The notes under the pieces are model-generated. The model was given only the letters and a program-made list of their open reading frames with translations, searched no databases and was not told where the DNA came from. Below, piece by piece: positions 8,868-17,168 of a stretch of DNA of 64,000 bases. The stretch comes from Mycobacterium sp. ITM-2016-00316. Its GTDB lineage: Bacteria > Actinomycetota > Actinomycetes > Mycobacteriales > Mycobacteriaceae. How positions within the stretch are numbered: position 1 is the stretch's first letter; each line of letters opens with the position of its first letter. The DNA lies in the NCBI RefSeq assembly GCF_002968335.2, contig NZ_CP134398.1, forward strand, positions 682,001 to 746,000, written 5' to 3'. Made by a program: the position numbers and the translations under genes.

Positions 8868-10846
8868 CCGCCGATGGTCCGCCACAGGTAGCGGTAGATC
8901 AGCGCCGACCGGAACGCGGCCTGCGAATTGTCCGCCGCGCCACCGTGACCACCCTCGATGTTCTCGTAGTAGCTCACCGGATGCCCGGCCTCCTCGAGGG
9001 CCGCGGTCATCTTGCGGGCGTGCCCGGGGTGCACCCGGTCATCGCGGGTCGAGGTGGTGATCAGGATCGGCGGATAGCTGCGGTCGGCCGAAATATTCTG
9101 ATACGGCGAGTATTTCGAGATGAACTCCCAGTCGTCGGGATCATCGGGGTTGCCGTACTCGGCCACCCACGACGCCCCGGCCAGCAGCAGGTGGAACCGT
9201 TTCATGTCCAGCAACGGCACGCTGCACACCAAGGCGCCGAACAGGTCCGGGTAGCGGGTCAGCATGATGCCCATCAGTAGGCCGCCGTTGCTGCCGCCCT
9301 GTGCGCCCAGTCGTGCCACCGTGGTCACCCCGCGCGCCACCAGATCCCGTGCCACCGCGGCGAAATCCTCGTCCACCAGGTGGCGTCCCGCGCGCATGGC
9401 CTGGGTGTGCCAGCCGGGCCCGTACTCACCGCCGCCGCGGATGTTGGCCAGCACGTAGGTGCCGCCGCGGGCCAGCCACAGCCGGCCCAGCACCCCGTCA
9501 TATCCCGGTGTCCGCGACACCTCGAACCCGCCGTACCCGCCCAGCAGTGTCGGCCCGGTCGCGCCCGGCCTGCCGACCACGAAGTACGGGATCCGGGTGC
9601 CGTCGGCCGACGTCGCGAAATGCTGTGCGACCTCGATACCGGCCGCGTCGAAGAAACCGGGCGCCTGCTTGATCTGGGTGACCGGGCCATCCGGTGTGCC
9701 GTGCAGCAGCTGTGAGGGTGTGACGAAACCGCTTGAATCCAGGAAGATCTCGTCGCCGTGCGAGTCGGCGGCGGCGATCACCGTGTTGGTGTTCGGCGGC
9801 ACCCCGGGCAGCTCGGCGGCCGTCCACGCGCCGGGAGTGAAGATCTGCACCCGGCTGGCGACATCGGCCAGCGTGACCACGACGAGCCTGTCCCGGGTCC
9901 ACGAGTACTGGTGCAGGCTGGTGCGGGCATCCGGCTCGAACACCACGGTCAGATTCTTTGTGCCCGAGATGAACTCGGCGTAGCTGGCCGCCAGCAGTGA
10001 GCCGGCGGCATACCCGTCCCAGTCGGTGCGCAGCTCGATGAGCAGCCAGTCGTGATGCACCGAGACGCTGGCGTCGGTGGGGGCGTCGATGCGCAGCAGT
10101 TCCTCGTCACGCAGCTCGTAGATCTCGTCGTTGAAGAAGTCGACCGCACGGCTGATCATGGTCCGCTCGAAACCGGGGGTGCGGTCCACCGAGGCCGCGA
10201 CGATGACATCGGCCTGCTCCCCGGCGTACACCGTTGTCGCATCGGCCAGGGCGTCCCCGCGGTGCCAGCGCTTGACCAGCCGGGCGTAGCCGGAATCGGT
10301 CAGCGAATCCGGGCCGAAGTCGGTGCCGACCAGCACGGTGTTCGCGTCCTCCCAGGTGATCTGGGTCTTGGCTTCGGGTAGTTCGAATCCACCTGTCACG
10401 AATTCGCGTGTGCGCATGTCGAATTCCCGCACCACCACCGCGTCGGCCCCGCCGCGGGACAGGCTGATCAGCGCCAGCGCGTGGTCGGGTTCGATGACAT
10501 CGGCGCCGGCCCACACCCAGTTCTCACCGTCGGCGGCCGCCAGCGCGTCGACATCGATCACCACATCCCAGTCGGGGGTGTCGCTGCGGTAGCTCTCCAG
10601 CGTGGTGCGCTGCCACAGGCCGCGCGGGTTGGCCTCGTCGCGCCAGAAGTTGTACAGGTATTCCCCGCGCCGGCGCACGTACGGGATGCGGGCGTCGGTG
10701 TCGAGCACCTGCAGCGCCTCGGTGCGCATGGCCTCGAACTCGTCGTCGCCGAGATCGGCCAGGGTCGGTTCATTGTGCCGGCGCACCCAGTCCAGGGCGT
10801 CGTCGCCGGTGACGTCTTCGAGCCAGAGGTACGGGTCAGAACTCAT
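8864..10846 (-). CDS. Prolyl oligopeptidase family serine peptidase (S9A)
   Basis: 660 residues: an N-terminal seven-bladed beta-propeller region opening with DPYLWLEDVTGDDALDWVRRHN and a C-terminal alpha/beta-hydrolase domain. The catalytic triad is visible as Ser in GGSNGGLLMG (about residue 518), Asp in TTSTRDDRVHPGHARK and His in IEGGHGG. It cleaves short proline-containing peptides, probably in the cytoplasm because no signal peptide is seen. Divergent from the DUF779 gene with 34 nt between start codons; a weaker -10-like TAAGAA lies 7 nt before its ATG. Confidence 0.93.
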   Translation of the reverse strand: MSSDPYLWLEDVTGDDALDWVRRHNEPTLADLGDDEFEAMRTEALQVLDTDARIPYVRRRGEYLYNFWRDEANPRGLWQRTTLESYRSDTPDWDVVIDVDALAAADGENWVWAGADVIEPDHALALISLSRGGADAVVVREFDMRTREFVTGGFELPEAKTQITWEDANTVLVGTDFGPDSLTDSGYARLVKRWHRGDALADATTVYAGEQADVIVAASVDRTPGFERTMISRAVDFFNDEIYELRDEELLRIDAPTDASVSVHHDWLLIELRTDWDGYAAGSLLAASYAEFISGTKNLTVVFEPDARTSLHQYSWTRDRLVVVTLADVASRVQIFTPGAWTAAELPGVPPNTNTVIAAADSHGDEIFLDSSGFVTPSQLLHGTPDGPVTQIKQAPGFFDAAGIEVAQHFATSADGTRIPYFVVGRPGATGPTLLGGYGGFEVSRTPGYDGVLGRLWLARGGTYVLANIRGGGEYGPGWHTQAMRAGRHLVDEDFAAVARDLVARGVTTVARLGAQGGSNGGLLMGIMLTRYPDLFGALVCSVPLLDMKRFHLLLAGASWVAEYGNPDDPDDWEFISKYSPYQNISADRSYPPILITTSTRDDRVHPGHARKMTAALEEAGHPVSYYENIEGGHGGAADNSQAAFRSALIYRYLWRTIGG

Positions 10847-10868
10847 GCCTCAATTCTTACCGTGCGCG

Positions 10869-10874
10869 TAGCCT
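10869..10874 (+). promoter_or_regulatory. -10 element TAGCCT for the DUF779 gene
   Basis: TAGCCT ends 6 nt before the ATG at 10881, consistent with leaderless transcription. Confidence 0.45.
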
Positions 10875-10880
10875 GGGCAC

Positions 10881-11351
10881 ATGACCAGCCGAGCCCTGAT
10901 CACCGCGGCCGCCGCGGACCTGTTGCGTACGCTGCAGAACCGCCACGGGGCCTTGATGTTTCATCAGTCGGGCGGGTGCTGCGACGGTTCCTCGCCGATG
11001 TGTTACCCGGACGGGGACTTCATCGTCGGCGACCGCGACATCCTGCTGGCGGTGCTCGACGTCGGCGACGGTGTGCCGGTCTGGATCTCCGGCCCGCAGT
11101 TCGACGCCTGGAAGCACACCCAGCTGGTCATCGACGTCGTGCCGGGCCGCGGCGGTGGGTTCAGCCTGGAGTCCCCGGAGGGCATGCGATTCCTGAGTCG
11201 TGGCCGGGTGTTCACCGATGAGGAGACCGCCGGATTGGCCGCCCCGATCACCGGGGCGCAGTACGAGGCCGGCGCTCGGCCCGAGCACGAGGGCACCCGC
11301 ATCGTGGCCGAGGCACACGAGGCCTGCCCGGTGCCGCAACGTTTGGGCTGA
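10881..11351 (+). CDS. DUF779 family protein
   Basis: 156 residues. The conserved segments HQSGGCCDGSSPMCYPDGDF and WKHTQLVIDVVPGRGGGFSLESPEGMRFLSRGRVFT define the DUF779 family. These short proteins carry a CC and a further cysteine that could bind metal or undergo redox chemistry. In other actinobacteria they sit beside acetaldehyde dehydrogenases, but none is adjacent here. Instead the gene directly precedes a peptide/nickel-type ABC operon, and its stop codon is the first triplet of that operon's palindromic operator. Confidence 0.82.
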   Translation: MTSRALITAAAADLLRTLQNRHGALMFHQSGGCCDGSSPMCYPDGDFIVGDRDILLAVLDVGDGVPVWISGPQFDAWKHTQLVIDVVPGRGGGFSLESPEGMRFLSRGRVFTDEETAGLAAPITGAQYEAGARPEHEGTRIVAEAHEACPVPQRLG

Positions 11352-11373
11352 ACATATTCACTTCATGTGTTCA
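11349..11373. promoter_or_regulatory. Palindromic operator upstream of the ABC importer operon
   Basis: Arms TGAACATAT (11349-11357) and ATGTGTTCA (11365-11373) are inverted copies with one mismatch, separated by 7 nt. The shape and the TGAACA...TGTTCA ends resemble ArsR/SmtB-type metal-sensor operators as I remember them. It lies just upstream of the substrate-binding-protein gene and overlaps the likely promoter. The class of regulator is inferred. Confidence 0.5.
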
Positions 11374-11385
11374 GATAGACACATG
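11364..11385. repeat. Second inverted repeat CATGTGT-N8-ACACATG over the start codon
   Basis: A perfect 7-bp inverted repeat. The right arm contains the ATG of the lipoprotein gene and the left arm overlaps the right half of the neighbouring palindrome. It could be a second operator half-site or an mRNA hairpin that hides the start codon. Confidence 0.4.
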
Positions 11386-12948
11386 AGGACCCCGGCCGCC
11401 GCGTTGGCCGTCGTGCTGCTGGCGGGCTGCGCCGCGCCGTCCGATGGCGCCGACCCCGACCAGATCGTGCTCTCGGACGGATTCGAGCTCGGTGGCTACA
11501 ACCCGGTCAACGGCTACGCGGAGTCCGGTGTGTCCCCGATCTATGACGGGCTGTACCGGCCGGCCGCGACCACCGATACGTCGCTGCCCGAGCTCGTTCC
11601 GGCACTGGCAGCCCAACCCCCGCAACCGGCCGGCCCCAACACCTGGCGGCTGCCGCTGCGTTCCGGGGTCAGGTTCTCCGACGGCAGCACACTCGACTCG
11701 GCCGATATCGTGGCCACCTACGCCGCGGTGCGCGATCCGGCGGTCGCCTCCGAGATCGCCACCTCCATCGCGCCGATCGTGCGGGTCGGCGCCGATGGTC
11801 CCGATGCCGTCACCGTCGAATTGAACACCGCCGCCGACCCCCGGCCCTACCTACTGCTGGGCATCCTGCCGTCGGAGAAGGTCGAGGCCGCCCCGGCGGC
11901 CGACTGGGCGGTGAACACCGAGCCGGTGGGCACCGGTCCGTACCGGCTGGAAAGCCTGCGCCCGGATCAGGCCGTCATGGTCGCCCGCGACGACTACTGG
12001 GGTGAGCCCGCCCGGATCAAGCGCGTCGTCTACACCTACACACCCGACGACAACGCCCGCGCGCAGGCGATGGTCGCCGGGTCGGCGGACGGCACCAGCC
12101 TGCCGCCGCGGCTCATCGGCTCCATCGCGCGCGACGGCATCCAGACCGTCGGCGTCGCATCGGCGGACTGGCGCGGGGTGTCGCTGCCCGCAGGCAACCC
12201 GTTCACCGCGGACCCGAAGGTACGGCTGGCGATGAACATCGGGGTGGACCGCGAGGCGCTGGTCCGCGACGTCCTCGTCGGCTACGGCCGGGCGGCCAGC
12301 ACGCCCGTGGCTGCCGTCTACGGCGACGCCCACAACCCGGCCGCGGAGTACCGATTCGACCGGGAGCGCGCCACGGCGCTGCTCGAGGAGGCCGGCTGGC
12401 GCGCCGCAGGTGATCAGATCCGCGAAAAAGACGGCGTCCGAGCGTCATTCGAACTGTTGTACAACGCCCAGGACACCCTGCGGCGCGATATCTCGGTCGC
12501 CTTCGCCGCGGCGATGACACCGCTCGGCATCGATATCCGGCCGCGTGGCAGCAGCTGGGATGAGATCGACACCCGCTTCGTCGATGCCGCGGTGCTGCTC
12601 GGTGGCGGCGCGACGCCCTACAGCATCGACTCGCAGGTCTATGACGCCCTGCACACCCGGGTGCCGGACTCATCCCCGTACTCGAACCCCGGCGACTTCA
12701 CCGCGCCCGGGCTCGACGCGCTGCTGGAGCAGGCGAGCGCATCGGCGTCCGGGTCGGCCAAAGACGAGCTGTACCGCCGGATTCAGGCCACCTACGCGGC
12801 CGAGCCGTCCCAGGTGTTCCTGGTGTTCCTCGACCACGCGTACGGCTACCGGGAGCTGGGCTGGCAGCAGAGCGCACCCATCCTGGAGCCGCATTCGCAC
12901 GGTGTCGGCTGGGGCCCGTGGTGGGATCTCGCCGCCTGGAAGCGATGA
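11383..12948 (+). CDS. ABC transporter substrate-binding lipoprotein (family 5, peptide/nickel type)
   Basis: 521 residues. A short lipoprotein signal, PAAALAVVLLAGC, puts the acylated cysteine at residue 16, so the mature protein is anchored outside the membrane. The SBP_bac_5 fold is indicated by NTWRLPLRSGVRFSDGSTLDSADIVATYAAV, NTEPVGTGPYRLESLRPDQAVMVARDDYWG and KVRLAMNIGVDREALVRDVLVGYGRAA. Family members bind oligopeptides, nickel chelates or metallophores. It is first in a five-gene operon with two permeases and two short ATPases. The ATG at 11383 gives the best lipoprotein signal; an ATG six codons upstream is possible. Confidence 0.88.
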   Translation: MRTPAAALAVVLLAGCAAPSDGADPDQIVLSDGFELGGYNPVNGYAESGVSPIYDGLYRPAATTDTSLPELVPALAAQPPQPAGPNTWRLPLRSGVRFSDGSTLDSADIVATYAAVRDPAVASEIATSIAPIVRVGADGPDAVTVELNTAADPRPYLLLGILPSEKVEAAPAADWAVNTEPVGTGPYRLESLRPDQAVMVARDDYWGEPARIKRVVYTYTPDDNARAQAMVAGSADGTSLPPRLIGSIARDGIQTVGVASADWRGVSLPAGNPFTADPKVRLAMNIGVDREALVRDVLVGYGRAASTPVAAVYGDAHNPAAEYRFDRERATALLEEAGWRAAGDQIREKDGVRASFELLYNAQDTLRRDISVAFAAAMTPLGIDIRPRGSSWDEIDTRFVDAAVLLGGGATPYSIDSQVYDALHTRVPDSSPYSNPGDFTAPGLDALLEQASASASGSAKDELYRRIQATYAAEPSQVFLVFLDHAYGYRELGWQQSAPILEPHSHGVGWGPWWDLAAWKR

Positions 12949-12958
12949 CGTGGAAGCG

Positions 12959-13954
12959 GTGAGACTCCCCTGGGCGCTGCGCTCCAGCCCGCCGCTGAAA
13001 CTGCTCGGGATCCGCGCCGCCGTCGCGGTCCCGCTGACCCTGGCGATCTCGGCGGCCATGTTCTGGGTCGCCTCGTTGTCACCGTTCGATCCGCTGGCCG
13101 CCTACCTCGGCTCCAACTACCAGTTCGCCACCGAGTCCCAGCGCGCGGCGATGCGGGCCGCCTACGAGACCGATATGCCGTGGTGGCGGGCGTGGTGGCA
13201 GTGGATGGGCGGGCTGGTGCACGGTGACCTCGGCTGGTCGTCCACCCAATCCCAGCCGGTGGCCACCGTGCTGGCCGAACGAATGCCGTTCACGCTGCTG
13301 CTCTCGGGTGCCGCGTTGTTGACCGCCGCGGTGGTGGCGATCGTGGCGGGCGCCGTCGCCGGGATGCGCAATGGCGGGGTCATAGACCGGCTCTGCACCG
13401 GCGTCGCGGTGGTGTTCGCCGCGGTGCCGCCCTTCGTGGTGTCCCTGGGGTTGGTGCTGGTGGTCGCGGTCGGACTGCGCTGGTTGCCGGCATCCGGTGC
13501 GGTGGCGCCGGGAGCGGACTACACGGTCGCCGGTGTGCTGCGGCACGCCGTCCTGCCGTGGATCGCGCTGACCATCTCCCAGATTCCGTGGCTGCTGCTC
13601 ACCACCCGCGCCGCGGTGGTGGCAAGCACCCAGTCCGACGCCGTGCGCGGGGCGCGGGCCCGCGGTGTGCACGGTGGCGCGCTGCTGCGCGGCCATGTTG
13701 CGCCGGTGTCGGTGCTCCCCACGTTCGCGCTGCTGGGCACCCGGCTGCCCGAGCTGATCGCCGGCGCGGCGATCGTCGAGACCGTATTCGGCTGGCCCGG
13801 TATGGCTGCGGTACTGGTGGAATCTGCTGCGGCCCTGGACTTTCCGCTTCTTGCCGCGCTGACCGTCGGGGCTGCGCTCGCGGTGCTCGCCGGTTCGGCG
13901 CTGTCGGATGCCGCGGCGGTGGCGATCGACCCGAGGGTGAGGATCGCGGCATGA
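12959..13954 (+). CDS. ABC transporter permease (peptide/nickel type, first)
   Basis: 331 residues with about six membrane segments. It has the N-terminal segment and periplasmic loop of NikB/DppB-type permeases (LGSNYQFATESQRAAMRAAYETDMPW), and near the end the EAA-like cytoplasmic loop VVASTQSDAVRGARARGVHG that contacts the ATPase. Start is ambiguous between GTG codons at 12950 and 12959; the second has GGAAG six bases upstream. It follows the binding-protein gene by ten bases. Confidence 0.85.
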   Translation: MRLPWALRSSPPLKLLGIRAAVAVPLTLAISAAMFWVASLSPFDPLAAYLGSNYQFATESQRAAMRAAYETDMPWWRAWWQWMGGLVHGDLGWSSTQSQPVATVLAERMPFTLLLSGAALLTAAVVAIVAGAVAGMRNGGVIDRLCTGVAVVFAAVPPFVVSLGLVLVVAVGLRWLPASGAVAPGADYTVAGVLRHAVLPWIALTISQIPWLLLTTRAAVVASTQSDAVRGARARGVHGGALLRGHVAPVSVLPTFALLGTRLPELIAGAAIVETVFGWPGMAAVLVESAAALDFPLLAALTVGAALAVLAGSALSDAAAVAIDPRVRIAA

Positions 13955-14034
13955 GCGAAGCTTGCGAGCGAATCGATGGATGGGCATGCGAGACCCGAGC
14001 TTGCGAGGTGGTCGCATGAGCGAAGCGTGCATGA
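13949..14034 (+). repeat. GAGCGAAGC-type repeat element between the two permease genes
   Basis: GCATGAGCGAAGCTTGCGAG at the end of the first permease gene recurs as GCATGAGCGAAGCGTGCATGAG at 14014, with related GCTTGCGAG units in between. It resembles the GAGCGAAGCGACGGG units near 48.0, 53.4 and 57.5 kb. The element supplies the stop-proximal bases of one gene and the start region of the next, separating what is usually a directly coupled permease pair. Confidence 0.5.
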
Positions 14035-14825
14035 GGTGGCCATGGATCGTGCTTGCGGTGATCGCCGCGGCCGCCGTCGGCATCCCGCTGGTGGCGGGGG
14101 AGCAGGTCGCCGATTTCGCGGCGGCGCTGCGGCCACCGGGCGCCGGGCATCTGGCGGGGACCGACCATTCCGGATACGACCTGCTGGTCCGCACCGCCGA
14201 GGGCCTGCGCGTGTCGCTCCTGATCGCCGCGGTGTGCGCCGTGGCGGCCACCGTGCTGGGCCTGGTCATCGGGGTGGCCGCCGCGCTGGCCGGCGGCTGG
14301 GTCGACGCCGTGGTGATGCGGCTGGTCGACGGGTTCAACGCGCTGCCGCACCTGGTGGTCGGCATCGTGATCGCGGCCATGTGGCGGGGTGCGCCGCTGG
14401 CCATCATCGCCTCGATCGCGCTGACGCACTGGCCCGCGGTGGCCCGGGTGGTCCGCGCCGAGCTGCTGGCGGTCACCGACTCGGGCTGGATCCAGACCTC
14501 CCGGCTGGCCGGCGCTTCCCGCTGGTTCATCGCCCGCGGCCATCTGCTGCCCGCGGTCACCGGCCAGGCGCTGGTCGCCATGGTCATGGTGCTGCCGCAC
14601 GCGGTGTGGCACGAATCCACCCTGTCCTTCCTCGGGGTCGGGCTCTCCCCGGACCGGGCCAGCCTCGGCACATTGCTCAGCGACGCCCGCGGCGATGTGC
14701 TGACCGGCGCATGGTGGACGCTCGTCGTCCCCGCGTCGGCACTCGTCGTGACCGCACTCGCCTTCGCGGCGGTCGGCGCCCTGGTACGTGAGCGGCACCG
14801 TCCACCGGTGGGCCAGGTCTGGTGA
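14016..14825 (+). CDS. ABC transporter permease (peptide/nickel type, second)
   Basis: 269 residues. NikC/DppC-type permease with the marker GTDHSGYDLLVRTAEGLRVSL, five or six membrane segments, the EAA loop ELLAVTDSGWIQTSRLAGAS and the conserved ESTLSFLGVGLSPDRASLGTLLSDAR. The ATG at 14016 has GAGGTGG six bases upstream; an ATG five codons later is an alternative. The first five residues (MSEAC) come from the repeat element that separates it from the first permease gene. The end overlaps the first ATPase gene by four bases (GTGA), showing translational coupling. Confidence 0.87.
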   Translation: MSEACMRWPWIVLAVIAAAAVGIPLVAGEQVADFAAALRPPGAGHLAGTDHSGYDLLVRTAEGLRVSLLIAAVCAVAATVLGLVIGVAAALAGGWVDAVVMRLVDGFNALPHLVVGIVIAAMWRGAPLAIIASIALTHWPAVARVVRAELLAVTDSGWIQTSRLAGASRWFIARGHLLPAVTGQALVAMVMVLPHAVWHESTLSFLGVGLSPDRASLGTLLSDARGDVLTGAWWTLVVPASALVVTALAFAAVGALVRERHRPPVGQVW

Positions 14826-15577
14826 CCGGGCTCGAAGGCTTGACCGTGGACATCGCGGTCCGGCGACGCGGCACGGAAACCGTGCGGGTGCTCGACGGGG
14901 TGGATCTGGATGTGCCCGCCGGTCGGGTCACCGCGCTGGTCGGTGAATCGGGCTGCGGCAAGTCGCTGGTGGCCTCCGCGCTGAGCGGACTGATGCCGCC
15001 CGGCTCGCGAGTGTCGGGACGAATAGTGCTCGGCGACAGGGAAATCCGTCACGATGATGAGCGGGCATGGCGGCTGCTTCGGGGTGCTCACGTGGGGGTG
15101 GTGCCGCAGTCGGCGGCCACCTCGTTCACCCCGGTGCGCACCGTCGGCGCCCAGCTCGACGAGGTCTGTGCCCGGCTGGGTGCCGACCGGACACCCGCGC
15201 AGCTGTGCGCGGCCGTCGCACTTCCCGTCGACGCGCTGCGCCGCTACCCGCACGAACTGTCCGGCGGCATGGCCCAGCGTGCGGCCATCGCCGCCGCGAT
15301 CGCGGGACGCCCTGGCCTGCTCCTGGCCGATGAGCCGACCTCGGCGCTGGACCCGGAGAACGCGGCGGTCGTCTGGGCACTATTGGGTGCGGCGGCCGCC
15401 GCGGGTGCCGCGGTGCTGGCGATCACCCATGACGTGCCGTCCCTGCTGCGCGCCGCCGTCTGCTCCGATATCGCGGTGATGGCCCACGGTGCTGTGCGCA
15501 GGCAACTGCCGCTCGATGCGGCGCTGGCCCTCGACGATCCCCACACGCGGGCCCTGCTGCGGACGGTGCCGGCGTGA
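14822..15577 (+). CDS. ABC transporter ATP-binding protein (first)
   Basis: 251 residues, a complete nucleotide-binding domain: Walker A GESGCGKS (about residues 41-48), Q-loop VVPQSAATSFTPVRTVG, signature LSGGMAQR, Walker B LLLADEPTSALD and switch His in ITHDV. It lacks the C-terminal oligopeptide/dipeptide extension found in OppD/DppD, which makes it NikD/CntD-like in size. Starts with GTG inside the permease stop and ends overlapping the next ATPase start by four bases. Confidence 0.9.
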   Translation: MTGLEGLTVDIAVRRRGTETVRVLDGVDLDVPAGRVTALVGESGCGKSLVASALSGLMPPGSRVSGRIVLGDREIRHDDERAWRLLRGAHVGVVPQSAATSFTPVRTVGAQLDEVCARLGADRTPAQLCAAVALPVDALRRYPHELSGGMAQRAAIAAAIAGRPGLLLADEPTSALDPENAAVVWALLGAAAAAGAAVLAITHDVPSLLRAAVCSDIAVMAHGAVRRQLPLDAALALDDPHTRALLRTVPA

Positions 15578-16182
15578 GCCTGCGGGCAGCGGGAGTGACC
15601 GTGTCCTTCGGTGGCACAACCGTGCTCGACACGATCGACCTGGATGCGCCCGCCGCGTCGATCACCGGGATCACCGGCCCATCGGGCAGCGGCAAGACCA
15701 CTCTGCTGCGGGTGCTGGCCGGCCTGCAGACCCCGGACCGCGGCACGGTGCGCTACGGGGTAGCGGCCGTGGCGCCCCCGGGGTCCATCGCGCTGCTGGC
15801 CCAGCATCCCCGCCTGGTCTGCAACCCGCGCTGGACGCTGCGGCGGATCATCGGCGAACCCGCCGCGATCCGCGGTGAACCCGACACCGTGGATGAGCTC
15901 GCCGAGCGGGTCGGCCTGGATTCTGGCCTGCTGCAACGGTATCCGGGTCAGGTCAGTGACGGGCAGTTGCAGCGGGCCTGCCTGGGCCGGGTGCTCGGCC
16001 AATCCGCGGGCACGGTGCTGTGCGACGAACCCACCGCGATGCTGGACCCCATCGCGTCGGCGTCGGTGCGGGGATTACTGCGGGAGATCTCGGCCGCCGG
16101 CGCCGTCGTCGTCGTGGTCAGTCACGACCCCGAGCTGATCGCGGCGCTCGCCGACCGGCAGCTCAGCCTTTCGCCAGGGTGA
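15574..16182 (+). CDS. ABC transporter ATP-binding protein (second, short)
   Basis: 202 residues, a minimal nucleotide-binding domain: Walker A GPSGSGKT, Q-loop LLAQHPRLVCNPRWTL, a slightly unusual signature VSDGQLQR (D in place of the first G), Walker B VLCDEPTAMLD and switch His in VSHDP. Size and sequence are like NikE/CntF. It closes the five-gene importer operon. Its last 20 bases overlap the 3' end of the convergent methyltransferase gene. Confidence 0.88.
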   Translation: MSLRAAGVTVSFGGTTVLDTIDLDAPAASITGITGPSGSGKTTLLRVLAGLQTPDRGTVRYGVAAVAPPGSIALLAQHPRLVCNPRWTLRRIIGEPAAIRGEPDTVDELAERVGLDSGLLQRYPGQVSDGQLQRACLGRVLGQSAGTVLCDEPTAMLDPIASASVRGLLREISAAGAVVVVVSHDPELIAALADRQLSLSPG

Positions 16183-17029
16183 ACTGCACGACGTCGGTCT
16201 GGCGCGCACGGAACAGCTTCGCGCATCCGGTGAGGTACTTCATGTAGCGCTCGTAGACCTCTTCGGACTGGATCGCGATCGCCTCGTCCTTGTGCTCCTG
16301 CAGCTTCTCGGCCCAGATGTCGAGGGTCTTGGCGTAGTGCAGCTGCAGGGACTGTTCACGGGTCAAGGTGAAATTGCCCTCCGCGGCCTTCTCCTTGACC
16401 ATCTCGACCGACGGCAACCGGCCGCCCGGGAAGATCTCGGTGATGATGAATTTCACGAACCGGGCCAGCTCGAAGGTCACCGGGATGCCGGCCTCCTTGG
16501 CCTTCGCGGGATTGAACGCACAGATGGTGTGCAGCAGCATCACCCCGTCGTCGGGCAGCGCGTCATGGGCCATCCGGAAGAAATCCGGGTAACGGTCGAA
16601 ACCGAAATGCTCGAAGGCACCGATGGAGACGATCCGGTCGACCGGCTCGCTGAACTGCTCCCAGCCCTGCAGCAGCACCCGCCGGTCCCGCGAGCTGTCC
16701 ATCGCATCGAAGCTGCGCTGCACGTGGGAGGCCTGGTTCTTCGACAACGTCAGGCCGACGACGTTGACGTCGTACTTCTCCACCGCGCGCCGCATGGTGG
16801 CACCCCAGCCGCAGCCGACGTCGAGCAGCGTCATCCCCGGCTGCAGCCCCAGCTTGCCCAGCGCGAGGTCGATCTTGGCCAGCTGAGCCTCTTCCAGCGT
16901 CATATCGTCACGCTCGAAGTAGGCGCAGCTGTAGGTCTGCGTCGGGTCGAGGAACAGCTGGAAGAATTCGTCGGACAGGTCGTAGTGGGCCTGGACATCC
17001 TCGAAGTGCGGCGTCAATTTGTTCGGCAT
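16163..17029 (-). CDS. Mycolic acid methyltransferase / cyclopropane synthase (PcaA/CmaA/MmaA family)
   Basis: 288 residues. SAM-dependent methyltransferase with motif I LLDVGCGWGATMRRAVEKY, the substrate-channel start LTPHFEDVQAHYDLSDEFFQLFLDPTQTYSCAYFERDDM, the active-site region GAFEHFGFDRY and C-terminal [13 protein letters not shown]. These enzymes act on double bonds of meromycolic acids carried on acyl-carrier protein, forming cyclopropane rings or methyl branches. It is close to PcaA/CmaA/MmaA but the exact paralogue, and so the position modified, cannot be fixed by eye. The ATG at 17029 gives the family-typical start; upstream in-frame sequence is not conserved-looking. Confidence 0.9.
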   Translation of the reverse strand: MPNKLTPHFEDVQAHYDLSDEFFQLFLDPTQTYSCAYFERDDMTLEEAQLAKIDLALGKLGLQPGMTLLDVGCGWGATMRRAVEKYDVNVVGLTLSKNQASHVQRSFDAMDSSRDRRVLLQGWEQFSEPVDRIVSIGAFEHFGFDRYPDFFRMAHDALPDDGVMLLHTICAFNPAKAKEAGIPVTFELARFVKFIITEIFPGGRLPSVEMVKEKAAEGNFTLTREQSLQLHYAKTLDIWAEKLQEHKDEAIAIQSEEVYERYMKYLTGCAKLFRARQTDVVQFTLAKG

Positions 17030-17155
17030 TGCGGTTCCCCCTCTTGGTCGCACTGCGACACATCTCAAGGCATTCGACACCATCAATGTTTCGGATTGGT
17101 GAGCAGGCCCGTGTCGGGTTACCCAGAGGGGTCCGCGACCAAACGCGCGCCCCGA

Positions 17156-17161
17156 TAGGGT
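17156..17161 (+). promoter_or_regulatory. -10 element TAGGGT for lpdC
   Basis: TAGGGT ends 7 nt before the GTG at 17169, supporting that GTG over the in-frame start nine bases upstream. Confidence 0.5.
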
Positions 17162-17168
17162 GGTACCC

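Noticed and set aside
13951-14019. A 22-codon ORF reading MSEACERIDGWACETRACEV between the permeases
   Set aside because: It is translation of the repeat element; no promoter or independent conservation evident.
13079-15253. A 724-codon open frame on the minus strand opposite the permease and ATPase genes
   Set aside because: Composition is Arg/His/Gly-rich with no domain; it is the usual GC-skew shadow of the plus-strand genes, which have full family motifs.
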